Shown: one piece after another, positions 33,301 through 44,344 of the stretch
Layout: each line of letters opens with the position of its first letter
Position numbering within the stretch: position 1 is the first letter of the stretch
Assembly: GCA_025917655.1 (NCBI GenBank)
Contig: CP084620.1
Location: 1,922,001-1,986,000, forward strand
DNA: 64,000 nucleotides
DNA from: Chlorella sorokiniana
Taxonomy: Eukaryota > Chlorophyta > Trebouxiophyceae > Chlorellales > Chlorellaceae
Direction: 5' to 3'
Notes under the pieces: model-generated
Databases searched by the model: none
What the model was told of the DNA's origin: nothing
The model's input: only the letters and a program-made list of their open reading frames with translations
Made by a program: the position numbers and the translations under genes

Positions 33301-34141
33301 GGGTGTGTCGATGGCTGCCAGCCCAGCGTGTGTGCCTTTGGCGAGCCGCCCACACCACGTATCGGTCCGGGCTGTGCGGCTGCCCAGCGACGCTGCCCGC
33401 CCTGCCCGTCCCGTGAGCGCAGCACATGGGTGTGGCCCGCGTGCGCTGCCGTTCCGGCTGCACCTGCAAGGAGGGCGTGATGGACAGCACCTGGGCAAAG
33501 CAGGTGTCGCTGCAGCAGATACACATGTTCCAGGTGGGTGGGCGGTGGTTGGGGGCGACCACGGCGTGCACAGCGTGGTTCCCAGCCCTGACAGTCCACA
33601 ACTGCTGCCTTTGCGCAATGCGGCCCCGCACACGCCCACCACCACCCAAGCAACTGCTGCCAGCCTCCAGGGCTGCCATGCTCTGCGCATGCGTCCCTGG
33701 TCCCACCGGTGTTGCCTGTTCCCAGATGGCCAACGGCCGCGCGCCCCTCCCCCTCCTTTCCCTCTGCAGGTGTCGCAGCATGAGCGGTGCGTCATTCGCG
33801 TGACAATTGTGGACGAACCGGGGGAGACCAAGTCGGACGGGCACAAGGTGGGCTGGGGGGTGGGGGCGCGGGGGGCTCTGCCGCTGCCACAGCCTGCGGC
33901 GCGGGCGCTTGCCTGGGTTGAGGGCGGCTGCGCTCAGGGCCGCGTGCTGCCTTCTTCCGCTGCTCACCAGACGCGCTCCCCTGCCTCGCCTCTGGTGCAG
34001 GTCCAGCTGATGGCGGTGATGGTGACCCAGTTCCCCATCCGCCTGTCTGTGTACGCGCAGCAGGTGGAGGACGTGGCGGCACACAAGGTGTCGCAGAAGG
34101 CCAGCGGCGGCGGCGGCGGCGGCAGCAGCAAACGGAGATGA
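30355..34141 (+). CDS. Membrane-anchored SGNH/GDSL-like hydrolase with extra C-terminal domain
   Basis: Probably a Golgi or cell-surface esterase-type enzyme acting on polysaccharide. Exon 1 gives MNSNGSGSKKPQAVQG and a signal anchor (LWSIALGALLGAVLTTALF). The SGNH blocks follow: VYTLGGSVTRGLGA (Ser block), NHGFFNKGIGGTSSGVFTAC (Gly block), LVVVEFTYNEPE (Asn block) and HPSDRGHAMMAEAL (Asp-x-x-His block). Between them are LMLHHYAWWFTYGDGLDYGL and YYDMPAVSMRNVLWPLMNAG. After the hydrolase, about 250 residues form a second domain: SGFSWRP, KWGWTGLEVGDWAELELDTR, NIWLSYLRSY, HMGVARVRCRSGCTCKEGVM and VTIVDEPGETKSDGHKVQLM, ending in a Gly/Ser/Lys tail at 34141. The Cys cluster RCRSGCTC suggests disulphides. 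Around ten introns and several frame slips at C/G runs (near 31590 and 32590). The substrate is not known. Confidence 0.72.
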
Positions 34142-34286
34142 TCGCACTTTGCCGGTGTGCTGCATGCCTGTGAGCTGGGTGGGAGCGGCTGCCCTTGTGC
34201 TTGGCTCTGGTTGTGAGCCTGTTCCAACACCCATCTCACGCCTCGCTGTGTGGCAGTTGATCAGTTACCCTGGTCTGTTGCACGCA

Positions 34287-34291
34287 TGTAA
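34287..34291 (+). other. Possible TGTAA polyadenylation signal of the SGNH gene
   Basis: TGTAA about 146 bases past the stop at 34141, followed by an A run. Confidence 0.5.
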
Positions 34292-34543
34292 AAAAACTGG
34301 GGAAAGGGAAATGAAGGGACACACCAAAAGAAGTTGTTCGTTGTTGCTAAGTTCTCGAAGACGACGGGTTGGACAAGTGACGCTCAAGGCGACAAACTTG
34401 TCCCAGTGTTGGCCGTGTTTTATGCAACCTGTGCGGCAACCTATGGTGAGGTTGGTGTGGAGAGTTCAGCCACGCATGAAGATTGTGCTCTCAGACGCAA
34501 TGAAAGAAAGGGTGGCACACTCACAAAAAGGAAGTGAACAAAG

Positions 34544-34672
34544 CTGACAGAGCAAACCGTCCTGAGAAACTGTGGGATTGTGAAAAGTGCGGTCTTGACA
34601 TCACGAAAGGGGGATGTCACGCTCAAAAACGCTCAAGAACAGGAAGGAAAAACACTGACAGAGCAAACCGTC
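34544..34672 (+). repeat. Direct repeat, two 18-base copies 111 bases apart
   Basis: CTGACAGAGCAAACCGTC occurs at 34544-34561 and 34655-34672, and similarity continues weakly beyond (CTGAGAAA versus TTGGGAAA). Confidence 0.8.
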
Positions 34673-34833
34673 TTGGGAAAACGGTGGAGCTCTGAGATTA
34701 TGAGCTGAAAGTTTTGAAATGTGGCAGGACACGCAGGATTTGCTTGGATGAAAGGGATATGGTGGGTATGAAACAGCCTGAGGGCGCTGGCATGACGGCC
34801 AAGCAGGCAGGGGGCTGCTGCTGGTCGCTGGAC

Positions 34834-35843
34834 TCACAGTGCAAGGTCCAGCTCGTTGGAATCGTCCCAAAGCATGGAGCACAGTGCCGCCTCGTCTTCC
34901 TCAGTGAAGGCGGCGTCATCCAGCAGCAGCTCCGCTGGCAGCTCATCGCCCCAGGGGTCACCGCCCAGCCACAGCCCCATCTCAGGCAGGGAAGGTAGGG
35001 AGGGCGAGGTGAGGGGCGCGCCAGAAGGCGGACTGGACGCATCGAGCGTGCCCATGGCACCGTAGCTGTGCAGGACGACTGGCTGGGTGGACGTGGGCGG
35101 TGTCGAGGGCGGAGGTGTGGGGCCCAGCGCGCGGGGGCGCTGCCGGATCTGGCACCGCGTGCCACCTTGCGAAGCCTTGATGCGGGTGCCTCCTCCCTGC
35201 GGCGCTTGCCCGTCATGGTCGTGGAGGCTGCAGGCTGGCGCATGCCAGGGCTGCAGGCCACCTGGCTGGCGGCAGCTGCGGCTGCATGGGCCCTGCAATC
35301 AAGCCAGGGAGGTTGCTTGGTCAGGTTGCAACCTGACCGATTCCATCGATCCGTCCCTCGGCAGTCACGCCTGCCACCACGGCCTCAGCGCCCGCAGACT
35401 GCACGCACGATTCCGCACCTGAATTTGGGAGGGTCCATGCTGGTGTCGCCCGAGAGGGGCAGACAGCCGGAGGCAGTGAGGAGCACGCACGAGCTCTCAG
35501 CCTCTCCCGAGCTCAGCTGCTCTGCGGCCAGGGCTGCCCAGCCCGCCAGCCACGAGGCAATTTCTGTGGAGTCGGCCCCTGAAGCACAGCTGCGCGACAT
35601 GTGCTGCTGCTGTCGGGCCAGTGCCTGAGCCGGGTCGGGGAACGCCAGGCTGTCGGCTGTATGTAGGCACAGGGAGACTCGGGCACGCTGAGGGTTGTGA
35701 AGGCCACTGACAGCTTGGCGCCGGCTGCGGCGGGCACGCCGGGTGGGCTGCAGAGTCTCGAAAGGGAGGTGGGCGGCATGGCCAGGATTCTGCTGTAACT
35801 TGCGTCTAACTCTGCAACAATACGTTGGAGCAATAAAAGGCAA
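34834..35843 (-). CDS. Unknown protein with basic patch and acidic C-terminal tail
   Basis: No family recognised. The first clear exon (about 35825-35420) encodes VRRKLQQNPGHAAHLPFETL, RVSLCLHTADSLAFPDPAQA, STEIASWLAGWAALAAEQLS and CVLLTASGCLPLSGDTSMDP. It can splice in phase to an exon with MTGKRRREEAPASRLRKVAR, a likely nuclear-localisation patch. After one frame slip (near 35140) the end reads MGLWLGGDPWGDELPAELLL, DDAAFTEEDEAALCSMLWDD and SNELDLAL. Alternating acidic and bulky hydrophobic residues with a basic patch are typical of transcriptional activators, which is the only hint of role. The true start is not fixed; an upstream exon is possible. Confidence 0.4.
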
Positions 35844-36893
35844 GGTTAGTTTCCTTCAGCAAACCCGAATGTGTGGCCACCATCTGCCATTCCCCCACCT
35901 CGCTGCCCCATGTCGGTGGATCATAACCTAAACTCCCTGATGAAACCCAAGGCATTGCCTCGCTTGCCGGCCGCAGGCTTGCCTGAGAGGTGGGTTTTGG
36001 TCTCTCCGTCAGCCGGCGACCATATTTGAGCAATGTTGGGGTGATAACTGGCATCTATGCGTGTTGTTGATTCATTGAAGCGACGTGCGCCTACGCCTCG
36101 GCACATGTCGCGAGTAAGGGGGCGCGACGAGTAAGACGTAGCGGTGGTGGGTTTATGAGCGGGAATGATGTTATCAGAATGAAGTGACGGGTATAAGTAA
36201 ACGCGTGAAAGGTGCACAATCCTCTCCAGCGCTCCGCATCTGCGACAAGTGATCTTTGCAATCGGCCGTCCGGAGTCTTTTTATTGTATTCTTCGCACTT
36301 GGAGTGCTTTGAGCATACAGGATAGTAGAATGAAGACATTAACGAGCCGACAACCGGGAACCCCAACTGCCTGCTGCGGGGGCTCGCCTCCGCTGTCTCA
36401 CCAATGAACATCAGGACTGCAACCATTGTCTGTACATCCATATGCGTTGTATGATAGCCAGAAGCTATAAGGCGCGGTGAAAGTTCCAGGAGAAAGGGAG
36501 TTCCAGTGTCGCCGACATCAACGCCCGCTGCATGCGCTGGCATGTGCAGCTGGCATGCAGCTGCCGGCTGCGCATATGCTGCCATCACCACTTTTCTCTA
36601 CACAAGCCACTGCGTTCCTTTCGCCCTTCCTGCCCCTTTTTCCAGTTGCGCCGTACACATGTAGCGCTGAGCTTACACGTGTCTGCATGGTGAACTGGTG
36701 TCGCAACATTGGTTCCTCGTGTGCATATGCATGGATTCACAGCAGCCGTACAGCAAGCAAAACGCTGACTGCATCCACCCATTTCAGGGTGCAAAGATCT
36801 GACGGAAGCCGCCTTACAGCTTTTAAATCCTGGGCGCAGGATGTTGTTCGGTAGTGGCGGCGATGCCGCAGGTGCCTGCTTCAAACCAGCTGG
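35844..36893. other. Gene-poor, AT-richer interval
   Basis: About 1.05 kb between two minus-strand genes. It contains an open minus-strand frame (36591-36091) with no family match and ordinary composition, which I do not call. No RNA gene or element seen. Confidence 0.45.
36814..36818 (-). other. Possible TGTAA polyadenylation signal of the secreted-protein gene
   Basis: TGTAA on the minus strand 76 bases past the stop at 36894. Confidence 0.45.
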
Positions 36894-37931
36894 CTAGCAC
36901 ACATTGTTGAAGACGACGGTGGCGCTGTCTGGTGGGTCGCGAATGAAGTCCCCCATGAAAGTCTGCGGGCAGTCCCCACACGTAAGAAGTGGTGCGCTGA
37001 CGGGAGGCCAGCACATGGAAGCAGCCACCCCCTGCTCACCCAGTTGATGAAGCCGGCGTCGCCCTGGTTGGTGAAGGTGCCCTGGCAGAACGCCCACACA
37101 CCAAAGGTGATGTCAGCGCACTGGAAGGAGTTGAAGAACTGGGGGAGGGGGGGGGGGGGACAGTGGGCAGTCTGTGGCGGTGTCAGACATACAAGGGCTC
37201 CAGGCCTCGGGCAGTTTGTGGCTCGACGTATGCATGCTCTCCCTTGCCTTGACATCATCGGAGGTTCGGGAGAAGTCGTAGCGCTGGCGCAAATTAAACA
37301 CCCTGCACAGCCGGGGGTGGAGGCAGGCTGTCAATGCCAGGCCTGCCTTGCCACCAGGCCTGCCTGTTCGTGGCAGGGCCCGCCCCCACACCGACATGAC
37401 GTTCAGGCCTCCGCTCTGAGTGTATGCAGCCTCCCTGGCTGCAGCGAGGCATGCCTCGCGGTCCTCTGGATGGGAAAGCACGAGCTGTGAGTTAATGGCT
37501 CGTCAATCGAGCATTCGGAGCTGGCAACAGCTGCGAGAAGCTCCACAGGCGCATGCAGCCGGCAGTCCCGCTGCGCTGGATTACGGCACTCACGAGCAGC
37601 GTTCACAGCGTTGGCTACAGCCTGGCCAATGCCCAGCGCATCGATGGACACCTCGGCACCAACTGGCGGGGTTGGACGGCAGGCATGCGTTGAGACGGGG
37701 CGCGCGGCCAGCCTTGGACTCTGTACATGCAGCCCCTGCCTTGGACTTCCAGTACATGCTGCAAGTGGTCGCTCCGAAGGCCTTGGACTCCCAGACATGC
37801 ACCCTGGCCTGCCTCACCCTCACCGAGCTGCCTCCATGGCATGGGGGCTCACCCTGGGAGGAGCAGGGGCGAGGTCCCGCCACCAGCAGCAGCAGCGCTG
37901 TGGACACACAGAGAGCCATGCAAGGCTTCAT
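36894..37931 (-). CDS. Small secreted Cys-containing protein, unknown family
   Basis: Five or six short exons. The start at 37931 gives a clear signal peptide (MKPCMALCVSTALLLLVAGP, then RPCSSQ). Later exons give VGAEVSIDALGIGQAVANAV, NAARE, DREACLAAAREAAYTQSGGL, NVMSV, RQRYDFSRTSDDVK, FFNSFQCADITFGVWAFCQG, TFTNQGDAGFINW and TFMGDFIRDPPDSATVVFNN, ending VC at 36894. The mature protein is about 120 residues with four or more Cys, suggesting disulphides. It lies next to the GH16 gene in divergent orientation, so a wall or extracellular-matrix role is possible, but no family was recognised. Confidence 0.6.
37711..37805 (+). repeat. Degenerate short repeat in an intron of the secreted-protein gene
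   Basis: CCTTGGACT(C/T) with a nearby ACATGC appears three times at 28 to 45-base spacing. It looks like old local duplication. Confidence 0.5.
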
Positions 37932-38488
37932 GTTGACTGAGCGTTCACTCTGTGAGGTGCAGTGAACTGTGCAACAAGGGCCAGGGGTTCCAGACTCGAC
38001 CCCATTGGGACACGGTGGCGCCCTCGTGGCGGCAGCCAGCGCCTACCCCCGCCATGCCATCCCCAACGCGGATAAAACCCCTCCCCGCTGAAAGCCCACG
38101 TTTTTGTTCAGCACAAGAATTCATCTTCACAAGTAGCCTGCTGGAATGTGCAGTTGACATGCGGCGAAACACGGAAGTCGGGAGTCTGCTTGCAGCGCTG
38201 CAAGGCGAGTGCCTGCTGCGCGTTGGGCGAGTTGGGCTTCTGTTGCTCCGCCGACCAGGGGATGCTGCAACCTCCTGCAACCACCCCCAACCTCCGAGCA
38301 GCAGGACTTGCAGCCGTCCCCCTGCTCCCGTGCATTTCGCACGGTGACAGAAGATGCAAATCGCCAATTGCGTGACGCCCCGTTCTTGGGCTCAGCTTCC
38401 GCCGCCGCCGCTGCACCACCGCCATGCAAGAGTTGGAAGCGAGGCTGGGGCCCCCAGATACTCACTCCTCACTAGACCTGCCCCGCAG
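37932..38488. other. Divergent promoter region, likely with the first GH16 exon
   Basis: About 560 bases between the secreted-protein start and the first firm GH16 exon. A stop lies in frame just before 38489, so the GH16 start codon must be in an exon here that I could not fix. Confidence 0.4.
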
Positions 38489-41007
38489 GTGCGCTGTTGC
38501 TGCAACTAGCGGCGGCCGACTGCCGCTCCCAGTTGCTGGCGGCGTCCCCCGACAGCGGCGGCGCCGCAAGCTGGATCGACCCTGCCAGCCCCCGAGACCT
38601 GCACCAAGCAGCTGCCCGGCTTCGATGCCGCTTACCAGCTGGTTTTTAGCGATGAGTTCGACACCCTGGACCGCAACTTCAAGTGAGCCAGGGGAAGGGC
38701 ACGGGTCAACGGCAGCGGGAGGCAGGCTTGCAGCACCCGCGCCGACCACCCGCTCACCGCGGATCGCCGTGCCGGCTGCTGCCCCCACGCCGCGGCCCCC
38801 CCCCTTTTCCCACACACACCAGCCTCGCTTGCTGTGCACCCACCTCCTTTGAGTGCAGGGCATCTGCCGAGGATGCCCGCTGGACTGCCCAGGACCTCTA
38901 CTACTTCCCCACCGGCGACGAGGAGGTGTACAAGCCGGAGCAGGTGGCGGTGGAGGGCGGCGCCGCCGTGATCACCATGGCGCGCCTGCCGGGCAGCCAG
39001 ATGGGGCGCGCGCCCACGCAGCAGCCCGACGGCACCGTGTGGCAGGTCAGCAAGAAGTACGTCAGCGGCATGATGCAGTCGTGGAACAAGTTTTGCTACA
39101 CGGGTGAGGGCGGGGGGCGGCGGCGGCAGCAGCCTAGGGGCGCTTCCGTGGGCAAGCCATGCAACCGGGGGACCCTGCGCGGTGCGCGGCTTGGGCCACC
39201 CCTGCACGAGCGCGCCGTGCCCCCATCGACAGCAACTCTCTGCACTGTGCCGCCCGCAGGCGGGTACATCGAGGCGGCCATCCAGCTTCCCGGCAACGCC
39301 GTCAGCAGCGGTTTCTGGGTGAGCTGGTGGTGGGTGTTTTTCGGAGTGAAGGGGGCAGGACAGGGCGGCGTTTACGAGCCCGGGCCGCAGCCAGCCAGCC
39401 GCTGTGCAGCGCTGCCAGCCTGCCACACTGAATGCGCGGCGGTGCGCCCTTTGGCCGCCGTGCAGCCCGCGTTTTGGCTGATGGGCAACCTGGGCCGCGC
39501 CGGGTACATGGCGTCCACAGCGGGCATGTGGCCTTGGAGCTACGGCGCGTGCGAGGGGTCCGGGCGCAGCCGTGGTCGGGCCTGGACCCGCAGCTCGTCA
39601 ACGCCTGCCCCGGCGACCCCCGGCGTCAACCGCGCCGCCTGGGGGCTCAACCCGCAGCAGGGCCGCGGCGCCCCGAGTTCGACGTGTTCGAGGTGGCCAA
39701 CACGCCGGGCGGGCGCAGCCGCCGCACGCCTCGCAGACGCTGCAGATGGCGCCGCTCATGCCGGAGGGCACCGCCTGGTGGAGCGGCCCCGCGGACGGCG
39801 GCGTGCAGTACCCGGGTGGGGGCCCGCCGCCGCCGCCGCCTGCCCTCGGCCGCAGCGCACCACCCTTTCTTGACCCTCGCTGCCCTGCAGCCCGTCCGAC
39901 GGGGCTGGCCCTGTCCTGCCTTGGTGCAGGCGCCGGCACCGCGTTTGCCACGCGGCGCAACCCCTGGACGGGGTCGCTGGGGCGCCCGGGCAACGAGTTC
40001 CAGGACTCGATCAGCGCCCTGTCCGACCTGGGGCCCAGCTACTACACCTCGTACCACACCTACGGGGTGGACTGGCGGCCGGGGCAGGTGTGTGTGCGTG
40101 TGTGGTTGTGCGCGTGTGGGGAAAGGGGATGAAGGTGTTTGAAGAGTGTGGAAGGACAGGCGGGGTTGGGGCAGCATTCAGGGGTGCCCAATGCCCTTCA
40201 AAAGTCGCCTGCCTGCCATGCCGCGCTGGGCAGCCCGGCCAGCGTCGCCAACCTGGTGCCGACCCGCCTGCAGTACCTGCGCTGGTACATCGACGGCGTG
40301 CTGCTGTACGAGGTCAACCAGCAGGCGCTGGTGGCGCAGACCAACGCCTCGGGTGGGGGCGGGGGTGGGGCCGCCTGCAGCACTGCGCGCCTGCCCCGTT
40401 CGCATGCGTGCACCAAGGCAGCGCGAGGGCGCCTTGGAAGGGGTTGCCGTGCGGCAGCGTCCTCCCACGCCGTCGTGGCCGTCGCCGTGTGCCTGCCTGG
40501 CGGTGCAGGCGCGGGGTGGGCACCCGCCTCATCCCGCTGGAGCCCATGTACGTCATCCTCAACCTGGGCATGAGCGAGGCCTTTGGGGCCATCGAGTACG
40601 ACGCGCTGCCCTTCCCCTCACACATGAAGGTGGACTGGGTCAGGTGCGGTGCAGGGGGCGCACGGTCGGTAGGGGCCCCAGCAGCCGACACAGGCTCACT
40701 CGTTGCCTTGTGCGTGATGCCGTGGCCTCCTGCCCCACAACGCCCGACGCACCGGGAGCATGCGCCCCGCAGGGTGTACCAGCGGCCCGACTCCATCAAC
40801 GTCGGCTGCTCGCCGCCCGCCTTCCCCACCGCCCAGTACATCGCGTGCAACCGCCGCAAGTTCATCATCAGCGAGGCGCAGGAGGGCATGCTGGTCAAGG
40901 ACGAGTGCGAGAGCGGGGTGACGGGTGCGGCGGGGCGCCGTTCAAACCTCCACCCTGCGCTGCTGGGCACCGCCGCCCTGCTGGCGTCTGTGCTGCTGGC
41001 GCTGTGA
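38489..41007 (+). CDS. GH16 beta-glucan synthesis-associated protein, SKN1/KRE6 type
   Basis: SKN1/KRE6 proteins help build beta-1,6-glucan in fungi and have algal relatives. The first firm exon begins 38489 with GALLLQLAAADCRSQLLAAS, a likely end of a signal sequence; the Met exon upstream is not found. Then come QLPGFDAAYQLVFSDEFDTL, ARWTAQDLYYFPTGDEEVYK, VAVEGGAAVITMARLPGS, SGMMQSWNKFCYT, GGYIEAAIQLPG, PAFWLMGNLGRAGYMAST, WPWSYGACEG, LNPQQG and the catalytic motif PEFDVFEVAN (E-x-D-x-x-E). After that: ISALSDLGPSYYTSYHTYGV, YLRWYIDGVLLYEVN, PMYVILNLGMSEAFG, FPSHMKVDWVRVYQRPD, and a Cys-containing tail. The end (RRSNLHPALLGTAALLASVL plus LAL) is a C-terminal hydrophobic segment like a GPI-attachment signal. 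One C is missing in the run at 39671-39674, just before the catalytic Glu. Confidence 0.88.
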
Positions 41008-41881
41008 CAGGCACCCTTTCTTTGGTGACAGGCGCTCCCCCTTTGCTTCCTTGCTCATCCTGTGACTGCCAGCACATGACTGAAGCTCTACTTGTTGCAA
41101 GGCTACACGCTAAACAGCAATGGCATTTGCGCTAAAAATTTCAGACGGGCCACAGCAAGCAGTACACAGGGTTCACTAGGGTGCAGAGCGAGAGGGGGCG
41201 GGGGCTGTGCTCACTTGGGCGCGCACGGGTGGCGCCACTAGGCGCGCAGCTGGCTGTCGCGCTATTGGGCGGGAGTGGCAGCCCCTGGGCGGCGGCTCTG
41301 CGCGCCCAGGCAGCGCTCGAGGAGAGCTGGCGGGCGGGGCGGCCCAGGGACGGGTGGCGGTTCGATGGACAGTGCCAGCTGCGGTCAAGGTGCTGACGGG
41401 GGCGGCTGTGCCGGGGGTGGCAGCCGCGGGCCCCGCACAAAATGGCGTTGCTGCGCACCCTGCGAGAAAAATGGGTGGGCCAAGCGATGCAGGGTAGGCG
41501 CTGATGCGGAAGGCGAAAATCTGAGGGGAGGGGGAGGCGCGCAAAACTCGCTAGACAGTAGATGGAACGGGCGCAGCTGGACGCTATGAAATTCGGGGCA
41601 AGGCAAGGCAAACACACTAAGGAGCGGGACAAGGGAATGGGGTAGGGAAGGGGATGGTCTAGGGCGGCATGTGGCCAGGGGGCGCAACGCGGGCCAGCGC
41701 TGGCACCAGGCCGGGCGGGGGGGCTGGCTGCCACCGGCCACACAAAACTGCGTCACAAGGGGGTTTGGGGCGGAAGGAACACCTAGGGATGAGGAAAGGG
41801 AGGCTGCCCGCAAAACTGTGGCGCGACGCTGCTGCAACAAGGAGGGACGAGCTACGGGGTGCGCGTGCGGGCGAGCACACT
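41008..41881. other. Convergent 3' flank
   Basis: About 870 bases between the GH16 stop and the F-box stop. Purine-rich on the plus strand in places; no conserved frame or RNA gene recognised. Confidence 0.4.
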
Positions 41882-42852
41882 CTACTGCCCGGCGCCGGCA
41901 CGCTGCCGCCGGCTGCCGGGCACAGGCGTCGAGCTAGGCAGGCTGCCCCTGGGGGCAGTCGGGCTGCGGGTGCAGGGGGCGCCCACACAGCGCCTCCCCC
42001 GCTCCAGGTGCACGGTGAGGTGCGGCAGCGCGCGCGCCAGCTGCATCAGCACGCCCACCGACTGCACATCCCAGGCTGCTCCCGTGCTGGCGCTGCAGCA
42101 GCAGGGGGTGGGGGACAGGGGGCGGCCTGGGTGGTGCCTCGGGCGCGGGCATGCACAGGGTGTGCTGCAGGCAGCGCACGGCCCGGCTGGTTTTGCCCCT
42201 GGGCCTTCAACCGCAGCCCAGCGTGCCGCACCTGATGTAGGGCCCAAAGCCGCAGTCTGCGGGCTGGCGGGAGAGGACGAGGTGGCGCAGGGCGGGCAGG
42301 CGGGCCAGCAGGCCGTGCACGTCGTCGGGCGCAGGGCCAGGCCCTCGTTCTCGCCGGCATCCAGGGCCTCGAGGTGGGGGCGTCAGCCAGGGCGGGGGCA
42401 GCGCGCGCAGCGCGTTGCCGCGCAGCGACAGCGTGCGCAGCGTGCGCAGGTATGGCCCGCGCGGCAGGTCCGCCAGGCGGTTGAGGCCCAGGTCGAGGTG
42501 GGTGAGGCCGGGCAGGGCGGCCACGCAGGCGGGCAGTGCGGCCAGGCGGCACGCCCGCATCTCCAGCTGGCGCAGCCCGGTCAGCGCGGAGAACTGGGGG
42601 GCAGCAAGCCGCCCGCCCCCGCCCGCGCCGTTGAGCGACAGGCGGCGCAGGCGGCCCAGGTGCAGGCACCAGCAGGGCGGCAGCGCCTCCACCAGGCTGT
42701 GCGTCAGGTCCAGCACAGCCAGCGCCGCCAGCTGGCCCGGCACCAGCTCCGGCAGGCTGGTCAGCGCCACGGGCAGCACCAGGTGCGTCAGCGCGCCGCA
42801 GTCCATGATGCCGTCGGGCACGCCGCCCTCCAGAGCGGCGTACGGCAGCAGC

Positions 42853-42888
<36 letters not shown>

Positions 42889-44344
42889 GGCAGATCCGCG
42901 CCCACCCACAGCTGCTGCAGGCTGGACAGGCGCGGCAGGTGGCCCCAGATGGCGTGGTCCTGCCAGCGCTGCACCTCGCCGCCGGCTGCCGGCTTGGCGC
43001 CGGGCGCCGCCGCCCGCCGCCGCCCCGAGCCCTCGCCCTCGCCGCCCTCCTCCCGCGCCTCGTGCCGCGCCTGGCCCTGCACGCTGATGGCCAGCCGCGT
43101 GAGCTGCTGCAGCGCCGCCGCCGCCTCTGCGGCCGCCGCATCCATGCTGGCACCGTGGAGCTCCAGGCTGCGCAGCCCGGTGAGCTGGCGCACCACCGCC
43201 GCCGGCAGCCGGCACTTGGCGGAGATGGTCAGGTGCTGCAGGCGGTTGAGGCATCGGAAGAGGGCGGGGGCAGGGAGCCGCGGATCTCGCGCGCATGCAG
43301 CTGCAAGCTCAACAGGTTGCTCAGCGGCTTGAGCCTGCGGGCGGGTGGGGCGCGCACGCTCAGGTGAGCCAGCTGGCAGGGCCAGCACCCAGCACAGCAG
43401 GCGGCACATGCGGCCTTCGTGCACCCGGCTCCTGTTGAACCATCGCCGGAAAGGCAGCCCTTGCGGCATCCACCCCAGCTGCGCAGGCGGCTGGCACGGC
43501 AGCCCGCTCACTTGGCCAGCTCGCGCGCCCGCACCACGAGTCCCTGCCCCGGCGCCAGCGCGGGCGACAGGATGTCCAGCAGCTGCAGCGACGTCCAGGC
43601 CCTGCAGCTCCCCCAGCAGCCGCGACACGCTGACGTCGCTGGCCACGTAGCTGAAGCTCTGCAGCCGGTTTTCGCGGGAGAGCAGCTGGGCCAGCCCCGA
43701 GGCAAAGGCCTCCAGCGGCAGCGAGGGGCTCCACAGCCGCACGCTGCGCATCGCCTCCAGCCGCGCACTCAGCCACGACAGGATGGCCCCCGCCGAGGTG
43801 GAGGCCGCCGCCTGCACGATGCGCTCCCCAGACAGCAGCACGCTGCCCCACAGCTTGGTGGAGCTGTTGTGCACGCGGCGCCAGAGGCGGCACACCGCCG
43901 CCGCGCTGCGCCGGTCCTCTGCCGGCAGGAAGGTGAATATGAGCTCGATCGCCTCCTCGTTGAGCTCGTGGATGGCGATTGCGCACAAGGCCGCGCCGCC
44001 ATCCCGGCCAGCCTGCAGCGACGCGGGGCTGCACCCGAGGGCGGCGGCCGCCGCCGCGGGCTGCAACAACAGGCCGCCCTTGCGGCAGACCAGGGCTCCC
44101 GTTGCCTCTCTCTTCAAAGCTGCCAGCTTGCCGCTGCAGGACAGGGCAGGCGGGTGGGTTATCCACTTGAAACGGCCCACGCTCTGCCGCAGTAATGAGG
44201 AACCCTGCAGCCGCGCCAGGCCCCTCACCTCCCCATTTCGCTGGCTTTGTCTACAAGGACACCGGGCGCCGCCCCTCTGACAGCTGCTGGCGCGCTGTCT
44301 ACAGGCGACTGCTCCGCCTCCTCCAGCACTCCCACAGCTACCAT
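41882..44344 (-). CDS. F-box and leucine-rich-repeat protein
   Basis: Probably a substrate receptor of an SCF-type ubiquitin ligase. The start at 44344 gives MVAVGVLEEAEQSPVDSAPA; exon 1 splices in phase to GKLAALKREATGALVCRKGG. An F-box follows: ELNEEAIELIFTFLPAEDRR, SAAAVCRLWRRVHNSSTKLW, GSVLLSGE. Leucine-rich repeats then run to the end, for example LNRLQHLTISAKCRLPAAVV, LTGLRSLELHGASM, LSSLQQLWVGADLP, LAALAVLDLTHSLVEALPPC, LGRLRRLSLNGAG, LTGLRQLEMRACRLAALPAC, LPGLTHLDLGLNRLADLP and LRTLRTLSLRGNALRALPPP. A run of about ten Gly is encoded at 42857-42884. The last exon, joined after FGPYI, carries DVQSVGVLMQLARALPHLTV and stops at 41882. Long exons and few introns set it apart from its neighbours. 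Some frame slips in the first third. Confidence 0.8.
42857..42884 (-). repeat. Coding GGC trinucleotide run (poly-Gly)
   Basis: About nine GCC units on the plus strand encode a Gly stretch inside the LRR protein. Confidence 0.8.

Larger units (their letters stand above)
34142..34833. other. Convergent 3' flank with a short direct repeat
   Basis: About 690 bases, lower in GC, between the SGNH stop and the stop of the next minus-strand gene. It holds a TGTAA signal and a perfect 18-base direct repeat. No frame recognised. Confidence 0.5.

Noticed and set aside
32396-34141. 581-codon frame in the SGNH gene
   Set aside because: It spans introns with clear GT-AG borders; only the exonic parts are coding.
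36091-36591. Open minus-strand frame of 166 codons
   Set aside because: No domain, no conserved motif and no consistent splice partners, in AT-richer intergenic DNA.
37711-37805. Three spaced copies of a short motif, briefly considered as CRISPR-like
   Set aside because: Copies are degenerate, spacing is irregular and the locus is a eukaryotic intron.
41859-43367. Long open plus-strand frame of 502 codons
   Set aside because: It is the mirror of the F-box/LRR gene; the minus strand has clear LRR and F-box motifs, while this frame is Gln/Ala/Arg low complexity.
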